DNA of 64,000 bases from Owenia fusiformis (taxonomy: Eukaryota; Annelida; Polychaeta; Sabellida; Oweniidae). Of this stretch, positions 35,041 through 46,199 are shown in pieces. The position numbers were made by a program, and so were the translations under genes. Each line of letters starts with the position of its first letter. Position 1 is the stretch's first letter. Location of the stretch: assembly GCA_903813345.2 (NCBI GenBank), contig CAIIXF020000004.1:23501985-23565984 (forward strand), in the 5' to 3' direction. The notes beneath the pieces were generated by a model. That model was given only the letters and a program-made list of their open reading frames with translations, did no database searches and was not told where the DNA came from.

Positions 35041-35945
35041 CCAATCTTGGTCATCTGGTCCACATTGTCCAACCGTGGAAATATTTTAGAATATTCATGT
35101 CCAGTTTTGTTTTCTTGGCCGTGGTCGGATTTTTCTTTTCTCTCAGATATTCCCACATTTATTGTCTTAGGGAGCTTAGGGACACAGTAGCTATGTCCGA
35201 CAAAAAGTTTTTAAGATGGCCGCTTAATTTCAAAATGGCGGCAATTTTTCGTAAAAAACGTAATCTTTGATAACTCAAATACCAGTGAACAGATTTGGTT
35301 CAAATTTTATATGATGATGCCTAGTTCACAATGGTATAAACTAACTTTGTGCCAAATTTCATGCTTCTATCACAAATTGCACAAACATTTCAACATTTAC
35401 ACTAGCTATAATAAGCATAATATAATTTGTTCGGTGGGATTTGCTACTCCGTGGAGTTGCTGTTTTTCTAGTTTCAAATGATTTATTCAAAGAAGCCCTT
35501 TGGAAAATAGTCACATTCTGGAAATATTTGTGGCACTAGTTTGCTCAGTTATCGTTAATAAAAATGCCATTACTCCAAAAATAGATTTCTACAACTGTTC
35601 GTCGAGGAGAAGCAGCATTCTAGCATAGATATTCCCGGGGGAATTCATATCAGTGGATATACTGTACTGAAGAATCACCAAATTGAAATAATCCCGATCC
35701 ATAGCAATTCGCCCGTCCTGGAAAATGTATAATACAATAAACTAACTGTTAAAATAATCTTCGGAAAATTCAACTTAATTGTTTTTGTGTAAGTTTTAAC
35801 TTTTTTAGAAGGTTAAATAACTAATGTGGCATATCAGTCAATAATAGTCATGAAAGAAAAATGTCAAATTATAGTATTCTTAGTCACAGGCTGTATTATT
35901 TATTTTATTATATTATATTTTAGACGTTTCTAATGCATACTGCAT
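35041..35945. other. Spacer with a diverged dispersed repeat
   Basis: Positions 35165-35440 resemble 10786-11060 (AAGATGGCCGC, AAATGGCGGC, GATTTGGTTCAAATTTTATATGATG). Otherwise AT-rich with no gene. Confidence 0.4.
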
Positions 35946-36810
35946 CCTACCCCCATAAATGTGGGGTCGAATTGGCGTTTTCCTTATATTTTATCATTCT
36001 TGTGCCAATTCCCACCCACACTTGAAACCTATTCCTTATCGTGTATCTCGGAGGAATTTCAAAGCAAGTTGAAAGAAAGTTTGAAATTATTGATAAATAA
36101 TTAGGTATTACTCACGTTTTTACGATGTTCGTTTCCACAAATGATTCTTCTTCAATATGATACTATTTGTGGCCTCAAGTTTATTATATTTAGTCTTTTA
36201 TCGAAGATTTACTACGGATAACAAGATAATTTTTCCATTTTTAATTTTTGAGCATATCGAAATGTGCAACGAATCGAAAACGAAATCACAAATTATCGAA
36301 AAGTAAAATGGAGGGAATATTTCAAATGATCAAAAGCAAATACAAATTACCTTTGCAAATTTGAAACAACAGCAACGTTCGACATGGCGAATTTAGCTCA
36401 TAGAAGTCGCCATTTTCTGTAAATATCACAAGGTAATTTCGTCTTGCCATCAAATGTTTTACATTTACCCAGCTTCAGACCGGAACTCAGTAATCCCACA
36501 ATGCAGTAGAAACTAGTTCAGATTTCAAAAATCTCACAAAAATTGGAGGCTCGCACATTAAGCTGAATAGTTGCCGATACATATCATCATTTACATATAT
36601 TAATCGTTAATAACTTCGGGGAAAGTGTTTTGTCAAAAAAGTCAAGAGAAGAGGTAAGGAAACTGCCTATTTATATTTGGATTTTCTACTTGAATTACCA
36701 AGGTACCCAGGTACACGATAAGGGATAGGTTTCAAGTGTGGGTGAGAATTGGCACTAGAATATTAAAAAATAAGAAAAAACGCCAATTCGACCTCACATT
36801 TATGGGGGTA
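35946..36810. mobile_element. Inverted-repeat element with 7-bp target duplication
   Basis: ACTGCAT flanks both sides (35939-35945 and 36811-36817). The ends TACCCCCATAAATGTGGGG and, in complement, TACCCCCATAAATGTGAGG begin arms of about 110 bases that share GAATTGGCG, CACACTTGAAACCTAT and TTATCGTGTA. The interior is AT-rich without coding content. Confidence 0.85.
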
Positions 36811-37019
36811 ACTGCATACATGATCACTGATATTCTAAAATGAAACAGTTGAAATACATGCAGGCAAATCTAGTTTTTACGTCATTGAATCTTAACAATG
36901 TCACAAAAAAATTGCCATAGCTATACAACTTCCATCCCAAAGGCGGTTTTGATTTGAACTTGTTAAAGCAATTAAATAATGCTTTTATTGTTTCTAGTTA
37001 ATATTACCAGACTATGAAG

Positions 37020-40000
37020 TTATCTAATGTTATATATAATGTAATGTATACATACAAAAGTAATTTCATTGAAACACTTCCTAGACACTTCATCTGGAAT
37101 CTTACGTACTCGGAAAAATGAAACAAATTCCTCGCACTCGATCCATCCATCAGCTGAAACGAGCCAACATATTAGGTTGTCAATTACCAAAAAACAGAAT
37201 ATGAGACAATATGTGTAGACAGATAATAGTAGAAATCTTCTGAACATCTTTATCACAACGTACCATTTCCAAGACTATCAGTCACATCGAAGAATATATC
37301 AAGCCATGCTCTATACCAAGAAGGTGTATCCATAGTCTTAGCTTTAATTTGCTTGCATGTGTTCTCCATAAAGTTAAGCCATTCATCAATGGTGACCTTT
37401 ATGTATAAAATGAGAAAAACACACTAAACTAGATTGGTGAAATTGAACAAGTTCAATTCAAGACTCCAGATTCCATTTTTTTTATTTATAAAATGATTTT
37501 AACATCTGATATAGATGAGAAAGTGAAATTTAAAGAAAAGGTTTATGTTCGTCACAACTTTAAAAGCAAAATTTGATCAATAGTTAGGTAATCTCAAAAT
37601 TAACAAAACTGACCTAGATTTTGACCTTGGGCCTAAGCACTCAAAATTTGTCGAATTTTCTATGATTAGCTATTGATTACCATTGACTTAACATCAGGTT
37701 GCTACATTGGTGGCACGGCGGTAGTTTTTTTTGAGATTTCAAAAGGCCATAGCTCCTGAACCGGATGTTTGATATCAATTTTGTTTTCAGATTAGGAATC
37801 CTGAGATAATTTCCTATTAAATTCAGATTTTGATCTCTGAAATTATCGGTCCCGTAGACATGACATCAGGGTACCATCATATCATTTTTTTGAAATTTCA
37901 AAATATGTTAACTCCTGAACCGGAAGTCGGATCACAATTTTCTTTTTAAATTCAGAATCTGGAGGGAATTTACTACTAAATTATTACCAAGTTTGACAGA
38001 TTTGGAACATTAAAAAAAAATTTTTGAAGTCTTTCTCAAAATTGATAATTTTTTATCATAACATAAATTTAGCAAAATGTTTATAATACTAAGAGGAACC
38101 TAGAAAATGATTTATTAAAAGAAATATCCAAAGATAAAAAAGAAAATTGAAAATTTTTGAAATTAAAAAAATTGACCTAGAATTTGAACTTTGACCTATA
38201 TAAAAATTTGACCTAAATTCCCAGAAACTAGGTCACATACCCTAACTGACTTTGTAATTAGATTTACCCTAAACCTTCTAGTTATTGAGAAATCGTGCTA
38301 ATAAGAATAAGAATACAGGCAAAAACAATAGACTCCAGATTTTCACGAAATAAAAAATATCGGAAAGAGGTTTTGATATGTAAGTTATTATTTATCAAAC
38401 AAGGCAATAATCTTTTTGTATTTTCTAGAGCATTGGAAACAAAGTAGCAATCACTGTTTTATGAATTTCAATTTTATTGGTATCAAGTTCCAACTATCAT
38501 AGCTTTTCCCATCTTCCCCAATCACATTGGTTTTTATACCAAAAAGTGTCTTTTAGCTGTGGCTCAAGCTACAAAATAACGGAGACACAAAAATGCAAAA
38601 ATCGAGGGTCGGATAGACATTAGGGTTAATTGTATAAAATCCCCCCATGTAAAGACTTAAAGCTTGGCATTTGATGCCATTAGGCAAGCCATTCCATGTA
38701 AATTCAAATGTCATGAAATAAATAGTTTGTTGACTGCTAGGAAAACATCCATTATATATCACTGTCGATCAACCTTATGAACAAAATTGAACAAAATGAA
38801 TAATAAACAAACCTTATCATCCAGATTGACATCTGTTGCATGCTTTAACTCATCCCACGTGTTAGCAAATACTTCCTTGCATTTCAACCACATCGGACTA
38901 CCCTCACTCCACTTTGTCATGGTTAGGATATTCTGTATAAAATTGTTGAAGCCCCCATATAAAGTTTGAACAACTTTGGCTTAACTTGTAGTCTTACAAA
39001 ATGTTTTCAAAGTATAATATGTAAAACTTTCTTTTTTAATCTAAAAAGTGATTTTTGAAGGACTTTTTATTCGAAAATTGTGAATTAAGTATCGTTTACG
39101 ATCACACATTCATATCTTTTCATATTGTCTAGAATTCAACCTTATGTGTTAATGGTCAGAGAAAAATGCATTTAAAATTTTTAGATTTAATGGAAACCAA
39201 TAATAAAATAGTTTTTAAAAGATAAGTAATACTTCCTTCTAACCCGATAAGACAATCAGCATTGGTTTATTTTTTAATTTAAGCATAATAAATAAAGATT
39301 TAAACAAACGATTTTGCCACCATAGTATTGTCACGATGATGTCATTTTGGTTGCAAAATGTTTTTCATATGCTAATACATTAAAGTGGCACATTATATAT
39401 GCGATTTTAAATTAGAATTGCCCTTTATCCAATCTTCGCATTGCTGTTATGATATTTTTTTGCAATATAAAGTAAAATAGTTGATGGTTAAAAAGGTTCA
39501 AGGTTAATTTGAAAATTGGCGGGAATATTTGAGAATGAAAAATGGAAAGCTGTCATTGTTTTCATAATATTTGTTTTAAAAATCTCTAAATTAGGTTTGA
39601 GTTGATATAAAATAGTAAATTAATGATAAAAAACATAATTTCATGGGGAATTTTATGGAATATAATGTTTTATTTTTCATAAATAATCCGGATGCATTTT
39701 AATCGACTCGATTGTACATACAGAGTGGGCCAATAAAAACTGGAACATTTTCAATTTGTTCTATTCTCTTTATTTTTGCAGTTCAATCCAAAAAATTATT
39801 TGTGAAAATGTTAAAGATTAAAGTATGTATGTATGATTAATTTTGGCTTGTTATTGTCATGATCTATATACTGTATGCGTCATGAAAATCTTCCAAATTT
39901 TCTCTGCTTGAGCTGACATCATTGCTGAAAATACAGTATCTTTCATACCATACAATATGTACCCTTCAAATGGTCTTAACACAATTTCCATCAATTAAAA

Positions 40001-41201
40001 CTATGTAGTTATCTCTAACAGAAGCAAGACATGTCTACCTTGAATAATATAGCTTAACTGACCTCAACTATTTTTCAAAACTGGCACAATAAGTGACAAT
40101 ATGTCTCAAAACCTGTCAGTTAAGCCATGGATGACTGTCAAATACAGCTCAGACTGATTGTTCAGGTAGGTGGCAGACAAGTTCAGGAAACCCTTGTGTT
40201 GAGTAAAAAACGGAAAATTTTTCCATCGATTGTAACTTTTTTGTTAGTCATGTATTATCTTCAATACTTTATCAAATTGAAAAACAATTCATTGTCATTC
40301 TGTAAATATTAATATACAAGCTCAACATTTAATTACTGAACATGTCCTCCACCCACCTGAACAATCAGTCTGAGCTGTATTTGACAGTCATGCTTGGCTT
40401 TAATGACAGGTTTTGAGACATATTGTGCCAGTTTTGAAAAAAGCTGAAGTCATTTAGGTCATATTATCCAATGGCGACATGGCTAGCTTCTCTAAGAGAT
40501 AACTACATATGTTTTAATTAATGGAAATTGTGTTGAAACCATTTGAAGGGCATATATTGTTTGGTATGAGGTACTGTATTTTCAGCAATGATGTCAGCTC
40601 AAGCAGAGAAAATTTGGAAGATTTTCATGACGCATACAGTATATAGATCATGACCATAACAAGCCAAAATTAATCATACATACATATCTTTATCTTTAAC
40701 ATTTTCACAAATAATGATTTTACCAGTATCTGAATTTTTTTGTGGATTGAACTGCAAAAATAAAGAGAATAGAATTAATAGAAAAATGTTCCAGTTTTTA
40801 TTGGCCCATCCTGTATATCATCACTTCACATTTTTGTATTGCCCAAAAATTAAATAAACTCACATTAGCACTTTCATCGAAATCGTTTCTCTCGACAACT
40901 CCATTTCTGTCTTGATCTGAAATTTAATCGAATTGTGTGTACGGCTATTTCATATACAATAAAGTAACTTTATCTATGTATAAATAGGTTTGTGTTGAAG
41001 GTCTTATTTCATTAATTTATGTTTTTATTTTATTTCGGAACTCTGTTTACCAAACCAATAGTAGAAGTGATGCCTTTGTTTTTTGTCCCAGAATTCAGTG
41101 CGTTTAAATTCCGTTTCACAACCCATTTCTTTGACCAACATTTCTCCCATTATATTTCCAGGGCTTTTCATATCCTTGGACACAGTGAATCCGATAGCCA
41201 T
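37020..41201 (-). CDS. EF-hand calcium-binding protein, SCP/calexcitin-like, gene C
   Basis: Five minus-strand exons: 41201-41051, 40916-40864, 38932-38813, 37396-37264 and 37153-37056 (or on to the stop at 37020). Phases agree throughout (1, 0, 0, 1) with GT-AG ends. Loop I DQDRNGVVERND and loop II DVNLDDKVTIDE keep the calcium ligands. Loop III (SLGNADGWIECEE) has a two-residue surplus and Leu at position 1, so it probably binds poorly. The TPSWYRAW and DEWLNFME patterns resemble calexcitin and sarcoplasmic Ca-binding proteins: soluble cytosolic Ca sensors or buffers. A C-terminal exon of ~30 codons was not found. The N-terminus is longer than in gene B, and a good acceptor (CTCCTTTTAG) 39 bases before the ATG keeps the frame open, so an upstream exon may exist. 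Intron 2 holds a foldback transposon. Confidence 0.85.
37397..38812. other. Intron 3 of EF-hand gene C
   Basis: AT-rich intron with no recognised element. Two passages (37735-37850 and 37885-38000) repeat the words TTGAGATTTCAAA / GAACCGGA, suggesting a diverged internal duplication. Confidence 0.5.
39719..40815. mobile_element. 1.1-kb mariner-type palindrome in intron 2 of gene C
   Basis: TA-flanked ends CAGAGTGGGCCAATAAAAAC and, in complement, CAGGATGGGCCAATAAAAAC. The arms run to about 40178 and 40345 with a loop of ~165 bases, and pair along nearly their whole length (for example CAGCTCAGACTGATTG / CAATCAGTCTGAGCTG). No coding sequence. Confidence 0.88.
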
Positions 41202-41269
41202 CTCCCGAAAAAGTTCGATGTCGATGTGACGTTGTTCATTCTAAAAGGAGAAATTACTTCGTATCTCGA

Positions 41270-41440
41270 GAATTAAATGCTTCACATACAGATGATAGAG
41301 GTTAAATGCTCTTCCCATAGATTAGAATACATATTCAATGTATTTGCAAGCATTTATACTTTTAAGTATTTAGAACATCACGCTTCTACCTTTTATTTTT
41401 GATATGAAGGAAAGGAGTTATACAAGGTGGACCCCCCCCC
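41270..41440. repeat. Duplicated segment, copy 1 of 2
   Basis: Matches 41830-41990 in the same orientation (AGAGGTTAAATG, TTTTTGATATGAA, AAGGGGATTATAC-type words). On the minus strand both can be read as a piece with MYSNLWEEHLTS or a frameshifted relative, similar to the end of SCP proteins. It may be a remnant of the missing last exon of gene B, but no in-frame acceptor is visible. Confidence 0.4.
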
Positions 41441-41548
41441 CTAAGCTATTATTCCTGATAAATATTTTTAACAAAAGCACCAACTATGATACATCATTTA
41501 ATTTGCAACAAAATGATATATTTTCCACAACCCTGACTCGAGATATAT

Positions 41549-41818
41549 AGAGATTATCCTATATGAGGTTCAGGATATTGGGATTATCCCGAGGCCAATA
41601 TAATATATCTGCCCGAGGGCGTTTTTCTCCATTCTCGTTTACAGTATGCGAACGTTACAAAAAGGACCAATACGGGAACAGCGATTATGACGTAGCGGGC
41701 AGATATACTATATCTGCCCGCTCGGAGCGGGACGTAAAGCTATATCTGCCCGCTGATGAAAATATAAGTTTCTACAAACCGGCTTTATGTACCCGTAACA
41801 CGTCCAAGTATGGGATAA
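41549..41818. mobile_element. GATTATCC-type MITE, longest copy
   Basis: Starts TAGAGATTATCC and ends AAGTATGGGATAAAA like 12497-12718, with extra internal sequence around 41600-41730 (a GCGGGCAGATATA inverted pair). It lies between the two duplicated segments at 41270 and 41830. Confidence 0.8.
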
Positions 41819-42045
41819 AACCAATTATCCTTCACAAACAGATTACAGAGGTTAAATGTCCTTCCTATCGATAAAAACATATCCAACGTATTGGCGTCTT
41901 TAATTTTGATATGAAGAAAGGGGATTATACATTTTAGAATTATTTTGATCACTCAAAGGTTCATCTATCCATTCCGGATATACTCCCCTCCCCTTTGCTC
42001 ACTGTCTTAAATAACAATTTCTTATTTGATGAGTGCTATAGCTAC

Positions 42046-44818
42046 CAATGTAATCCTTCGATATGCAGTTTCTACAATGTCCCGATGGATGTAATGTAAC
42101 CCATGGAAATAGGCAATGAATTCAGTGCAATCTATCCATCCATCTCCTATAATACAAATCGCAATGTCATCAGGTATTTCTTATTGGTAAATGTTTAATT
42201 TCTTGATTTACAAATTACTTATAACATCTTACCATTTTTGTCCATAAAACAAAAATATACGTCGAGATACTCTGTGTACCAGAAAGGAAGATCGGTGTCA
42301 TTGACGTATTTCGCAGCACATTCCGCCCAAAAATCGACCCATTCGGAAATACTTATCTGTAAACAAAAAGGAAGAATTTCGTTATATAAATTCTACCATT
42401 TTCCATCTCAAAAATATCAAGAAAAATAGTTAATTTTGCCATAGGTTGAGGATTGACTAAAATGTTAACATTAAAATACCAAGTTGAGATGCAATACATA
42501 TTAAATTGAATTGAGTCGGATATGATATCACATGACTTATACTGCGTGGATTTATTTGGCTCGCCTGGTCATTTTTGTCTGTATCTGCACTACTTTTTAG
42601 TTGCTCCCACAAGTTGGTCTTCATGGTATTTGCTCGCTTCCACATTGGACTTCCTTCTGCCCATTTTGCACCTTGCACCAGACCCTATATCAATTAGAAA
42701 AGTGCTGCTATTAACACAAAAATCACACCACGCCATCCATCCAAAACAAGTTTCAATAGAACCCAAACACGAAATCACCGATATTTATAGCAAATTGCAT
42801 CATCTCGCATTTTACTTAAAATTGATATACAAAAAATAAAAGTAAACTGAAAAGTATATATATTTTCACTGATGATTGCATTGTTCATCTAGAATTAAAC
42901 GCCGAGTCTTACGATAATTTGTCTTTTTACCACAGCTCCACATGTGGAGTATTGTTAAATATGAATGCCAAAATAGAAGATATACCTGAACAACGATGTC
43001 AAAATCTTCCTTATCAACTACTCCATTATGATTGAAATCTACAAAACATGAAGAAAGCTTTTGTAAGGTTTATAGAGGGATTTGAGGTTGCCGAAAATCC
43101 AAGACTGCTTTCAATATGAAGCTCATATAACGTTAAAGAGTGTATGAATAATTCATATTAATAGAACTTTGTGCCACCAAAAGTTGGAACGTTTTGGTGT
43201 GATGATTTTAGCTGTACTTTCAATGAAAGACAACTTAGCAAGACAACGCTAGACAACTTAAGGATGAGCCATCTTCGAACGCTACGGTCTTCACTGCATT
43301 CATCGACCAACGGGAGCCGAGTGAACGAAGATGAGGATGAGCTCCGTATTTTAGATAGATGTCCTTTATTTCAATATTTGAAGACTTAATAATTCAAAAG
43401 GAGTAAAAACTTGCAAAGATAAAGTATAGTCTCACTGACGGATGAATTATGTTTTTTTTGCTTGAACTTTGAATCAACCTTTTACTTACTAAATTTTTGA
43501 AAATACCCGAGTCACGATCGTTAATGCATGATGCACCAAACGTGGTATTTATCTGTAGCTTTAGCTAATAACGATAACAAAAAATATATATATATATTTT
43601 TATGAAAGAAAAGTACCGGGGGGAAATCCGAAGGGGTCACCCTAACCATAAGGGTTAAGTTGTTTAGCATCAACTTCTCAATTACTCAGATGCGAGTAGG
43701 TAGTTACCAGTTTCGCCACCAGGTGGCTGATTCGGGGGAATTAACGTGGCAGGGTATTACAAAATTCCCTTAAACTTGAATATGCATCAGTTTTAGTGGT
43801 TCACTTTTCATATTACCTTTATGTATCTGATAGTTATACAAATTAAAATATGTCCAGTAAAAGAAAATATTATCTGCCCAACACAAGAAAAAACATTTCA
43901 CTTTTTGTGGTTTTACAACATGGGGTCTATGGGGAATCTCCCCGACCTAGAAGTCACATTTTCAAAGAAAATTAAATTTTCAGAGTTGATTAACTCTTTT
44001 CAAAACCTCATTTCTAAATGTAATTTTACATGTAGATTCCAAATATGACATCAGTTTGACTGAATTTTTAATTTTTAATGACGTAAATCAAGATTATTTC
44101 TACTCACATCTGGGATATTGGAATTTGATTTAAAGCAAGGGTGTCACATTGTTATAGTCACAAATTGTGAGACATCTTTGTACATCGTCTTCTACGAGCA
44201 TTGGTTTTATAACACAATCAGGTACCGGTCACGTACAGCATACAGTATGTAAAATAAAGCCGTACTTAAAATACTTACTCCAAATCGGGCTCCAAATGCA
44301 TTAATATTAGGACTAACGGGGGCTCGGGTTCGGGGGAAGCATTTGGGAACGGCGTAGATATTACATGTACAAACAATATATTTTCTAAATCGAATACGTA
44401 GAGCAACCCGGTAAAATTTAGTTCATAACATGACACATGTGACAAAGTATTAGCAATTGAAGATTCACGGGGGTAAAGCAGACCCGATGATGCAATGAGC
44501 TTGCTCGGCGGTATCATGACTGTGTAACGGGTCTTAATGTAAAAGTGTGCTCGGCGGTAGGTTCAAACAACGCGGATCCTCAAAGCATGTGCTCATGGTA
44601 TATTCGTGTTTTAACACCCGTGAGATTAATGAGAGGACATTGGTTTGCCGTTCCACGAGTACACTAATACAAGACTGCAAACGTAAAATCAGTTGAAACA
44701 ATTATCAATATGCAATAAACCAAACAGAATGTCAGTGATGATACTTACCAAACCAAGTGTAGAATTGATGCCTCATTTTGGCCAGCCAAAAAGAATCATC
44801 CTTAAAGTTTTTCGCCAT
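42046..44818 (-). CDS. EF-hand calcium-binding protein, SCP/calexcitin-like, gene B
   Basis: Five minus-strand exons: 44818-44749, 43038-42986, 42684-42565, 42356-42233, and 42146 to about 42046. The start codon opens MAKNFKDDSFWLAKM. Exons 2 and 3 are 53 and 120 nt, exactly as in gene C, and phases match. All three visible loops are canonical: DFNHNGVVDKED, DTDKNDQISISE, DKNGDGWIDCTE. Exon 3 ends CAG|GCGAGC, a GC donor; no GT lies near, and the length match with gene C supports it. WVDFWAEC and DLPFWYTEYLD resemble calexcitin. Likely a cytosolic Ca sensor or buffer. The C-terminal exon after the GTAGCT donor was not located, so the model is incomplete. Confidence 0.87.
43039..44748. other. 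Intron 1 of EF-hand gene B
   Basis: A 1.7-kb intron. It contains a relatively GC-rich patch (43171-43389, open on plus for 72 codons, with no recognisable domain), a TA run at 43582-43597 and otherwise AT-rich DNA. I do not support a gene here. Confidence 0.45.
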
Positions 44819-44899
44819 GATGTTAAGGGGATGTTAAATCCTACTTGTGTGCAATGACCTGACTCTTCTAATGAATTTATAAACATTTTATATCTTCAT

Positions 44900-45080
44900 C
44901 ACTGGCGGATCCAGGAGGCCCATGCCCCCCCCCACCTTTTTGAGGGCCCAGAAAAAAGGAAAAAATTTCGTAGGGTCTAAAAATGGTCCTATGTGGCATT
45001 ATTTTGCTTTTTACGCAAAAACATTAAAACATTATCAAGACTCAGAATTTGCCCCCCCCTCACTTGTTAACTTCTTGATC
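44900..45080. mobile_element. hAT-like repeat (CACTGGCGGATCCAGG)
   Basis: Begins CACTGGCGGATCCAGGAGG followed by a C tract and a GAGGGCCCAG word, and closes with a second C tract before TTGATCCTACAG. The same CAGTGGCGGAT start appears at 49334 and 49470. Typical of hAT-family MITE ends; boundaries are uncertain. Confidence 0.5.
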
Positions 45081-45502
45081 CTACAGGATTGCTAACAGCC
45101 AGGTCACGTACGTATAGAGTCTGGATATGTGTCTGTGTCATTTTTTATGGTTTTGTAAAACATCAATGTATCGCGTATCAGCCCAAGGCATTCAACCTTG
45201 AGCCAGTATTTTACTTTCTGAAAAATAGAACCATCGTGATTCATTTGTCACGTATACAATGAAACCTTGACTGTTCTCAGCATTAAGCTGATATATATTA
45301 TTTTTTACATTTTCATACAACTGTCGAGATAATAAAAGTTTTAATATAAAGTAGTAATAAATGTTTTTTACAAATGTTCGCGTTCTATGCGAGCATTCTT
45401 CCAATGATCCTACTAGACATCACTTGTTAGCTATAGTAATTTAACGGAGTTTTTAAAACTTCAAATTAGCTAGTCACGTGACATTCTAAATAAATCAATT
45501 AC

Positions 45503-46177
45503 CTTAGAATGTTGATTGAAATCCTCTTTTTCAACAACTCCATATCCGTCTTGGTCTGCAACTAGTAATAAAATCTGAGACACATATCTCGTGAAATAAT
45601 AATTAGCGAGATCAATAGTGCAAGAACAGTTCATTCATGGAACGAAGCTTGTGAATTTGTCCCATCGTAAAGACATATAACTCCCCCTCCATCCACTCCC
45701 CCCTTCCACCCAATATTAATTTATATCGATTATTTTTTTGTATAACGCATGGAAAACAACTTAAAAAAGTGAGCAATGTCATTAGTGTTGTGATAATAAC
45801 GTCCCTTACACCTATTTATTACAGGTCGTGTAGATCATTTTTGCCTGATTTATAGCAAAAACATTGACTTTTGCACGTTGTTGATGATGCGCCTTTTTTA
45901 ATAGATCTCATATCTTAGAAGCGTACGTATCAGTTCAAAAAAATACTAGAAGAGCTAGTATTTTGCCATGCACTGCGCCTATGCATTTGGCAATTCAGTT
46001 GTCAATTTTCTCTTGAAAAAATAAATCTTCCGCTGAGTTTTCTCTGCAGACTTAGAGGAATTATAATATATATACTACGGTTACGACAGAAGAACACTCG
46101 GGCACCGGACGATTTGACTATCGAAGCCACTTACCGAACCAGACATTAAACTGATGTCGATGTTTTTCCTCCCAGAA
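45503..46177 (-). pseudogene. Orphan exons 1 and 2 of a third EF-hand gene (gene A)
   Basis: Two minus-strand exons match genes B and C: the end of exon 1 (46177-46135: FWEEKHRHQFNVWF, donor GTAAGT, phase 1) and exon 2 (45555-45503, again 53 nt, donor GTAATT). Exon 1 is preceded by an in-frame TAA at 46180-46178 and has no ATG. The loop DQDGYGVVEKED has Tyr at position 5, where a Ca ligand is expected. No exon 3-5 copies lie before gene B begins at 44818. Most likely a relic of a tandem duplication; use as alternative first exons of gene B seems unlikely without a start codon. Confidence 0.75.
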
Positions 46178-46199
46178 TTAATTGTTCGTAAGCTAGCTC

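Noticed and set aside
43171-43389. 72-codon frame in intron 1 of gene B
   Set aside because: Slightly higher GC, but no domain or splice signals in either direction that fit the host gene.
45192-45404. Possible exon 3 of EF-hand gene A
   Set aside because: The minus-strand frame has no EF-hand or WxxL pattern and no matching 120-nt splice unit.
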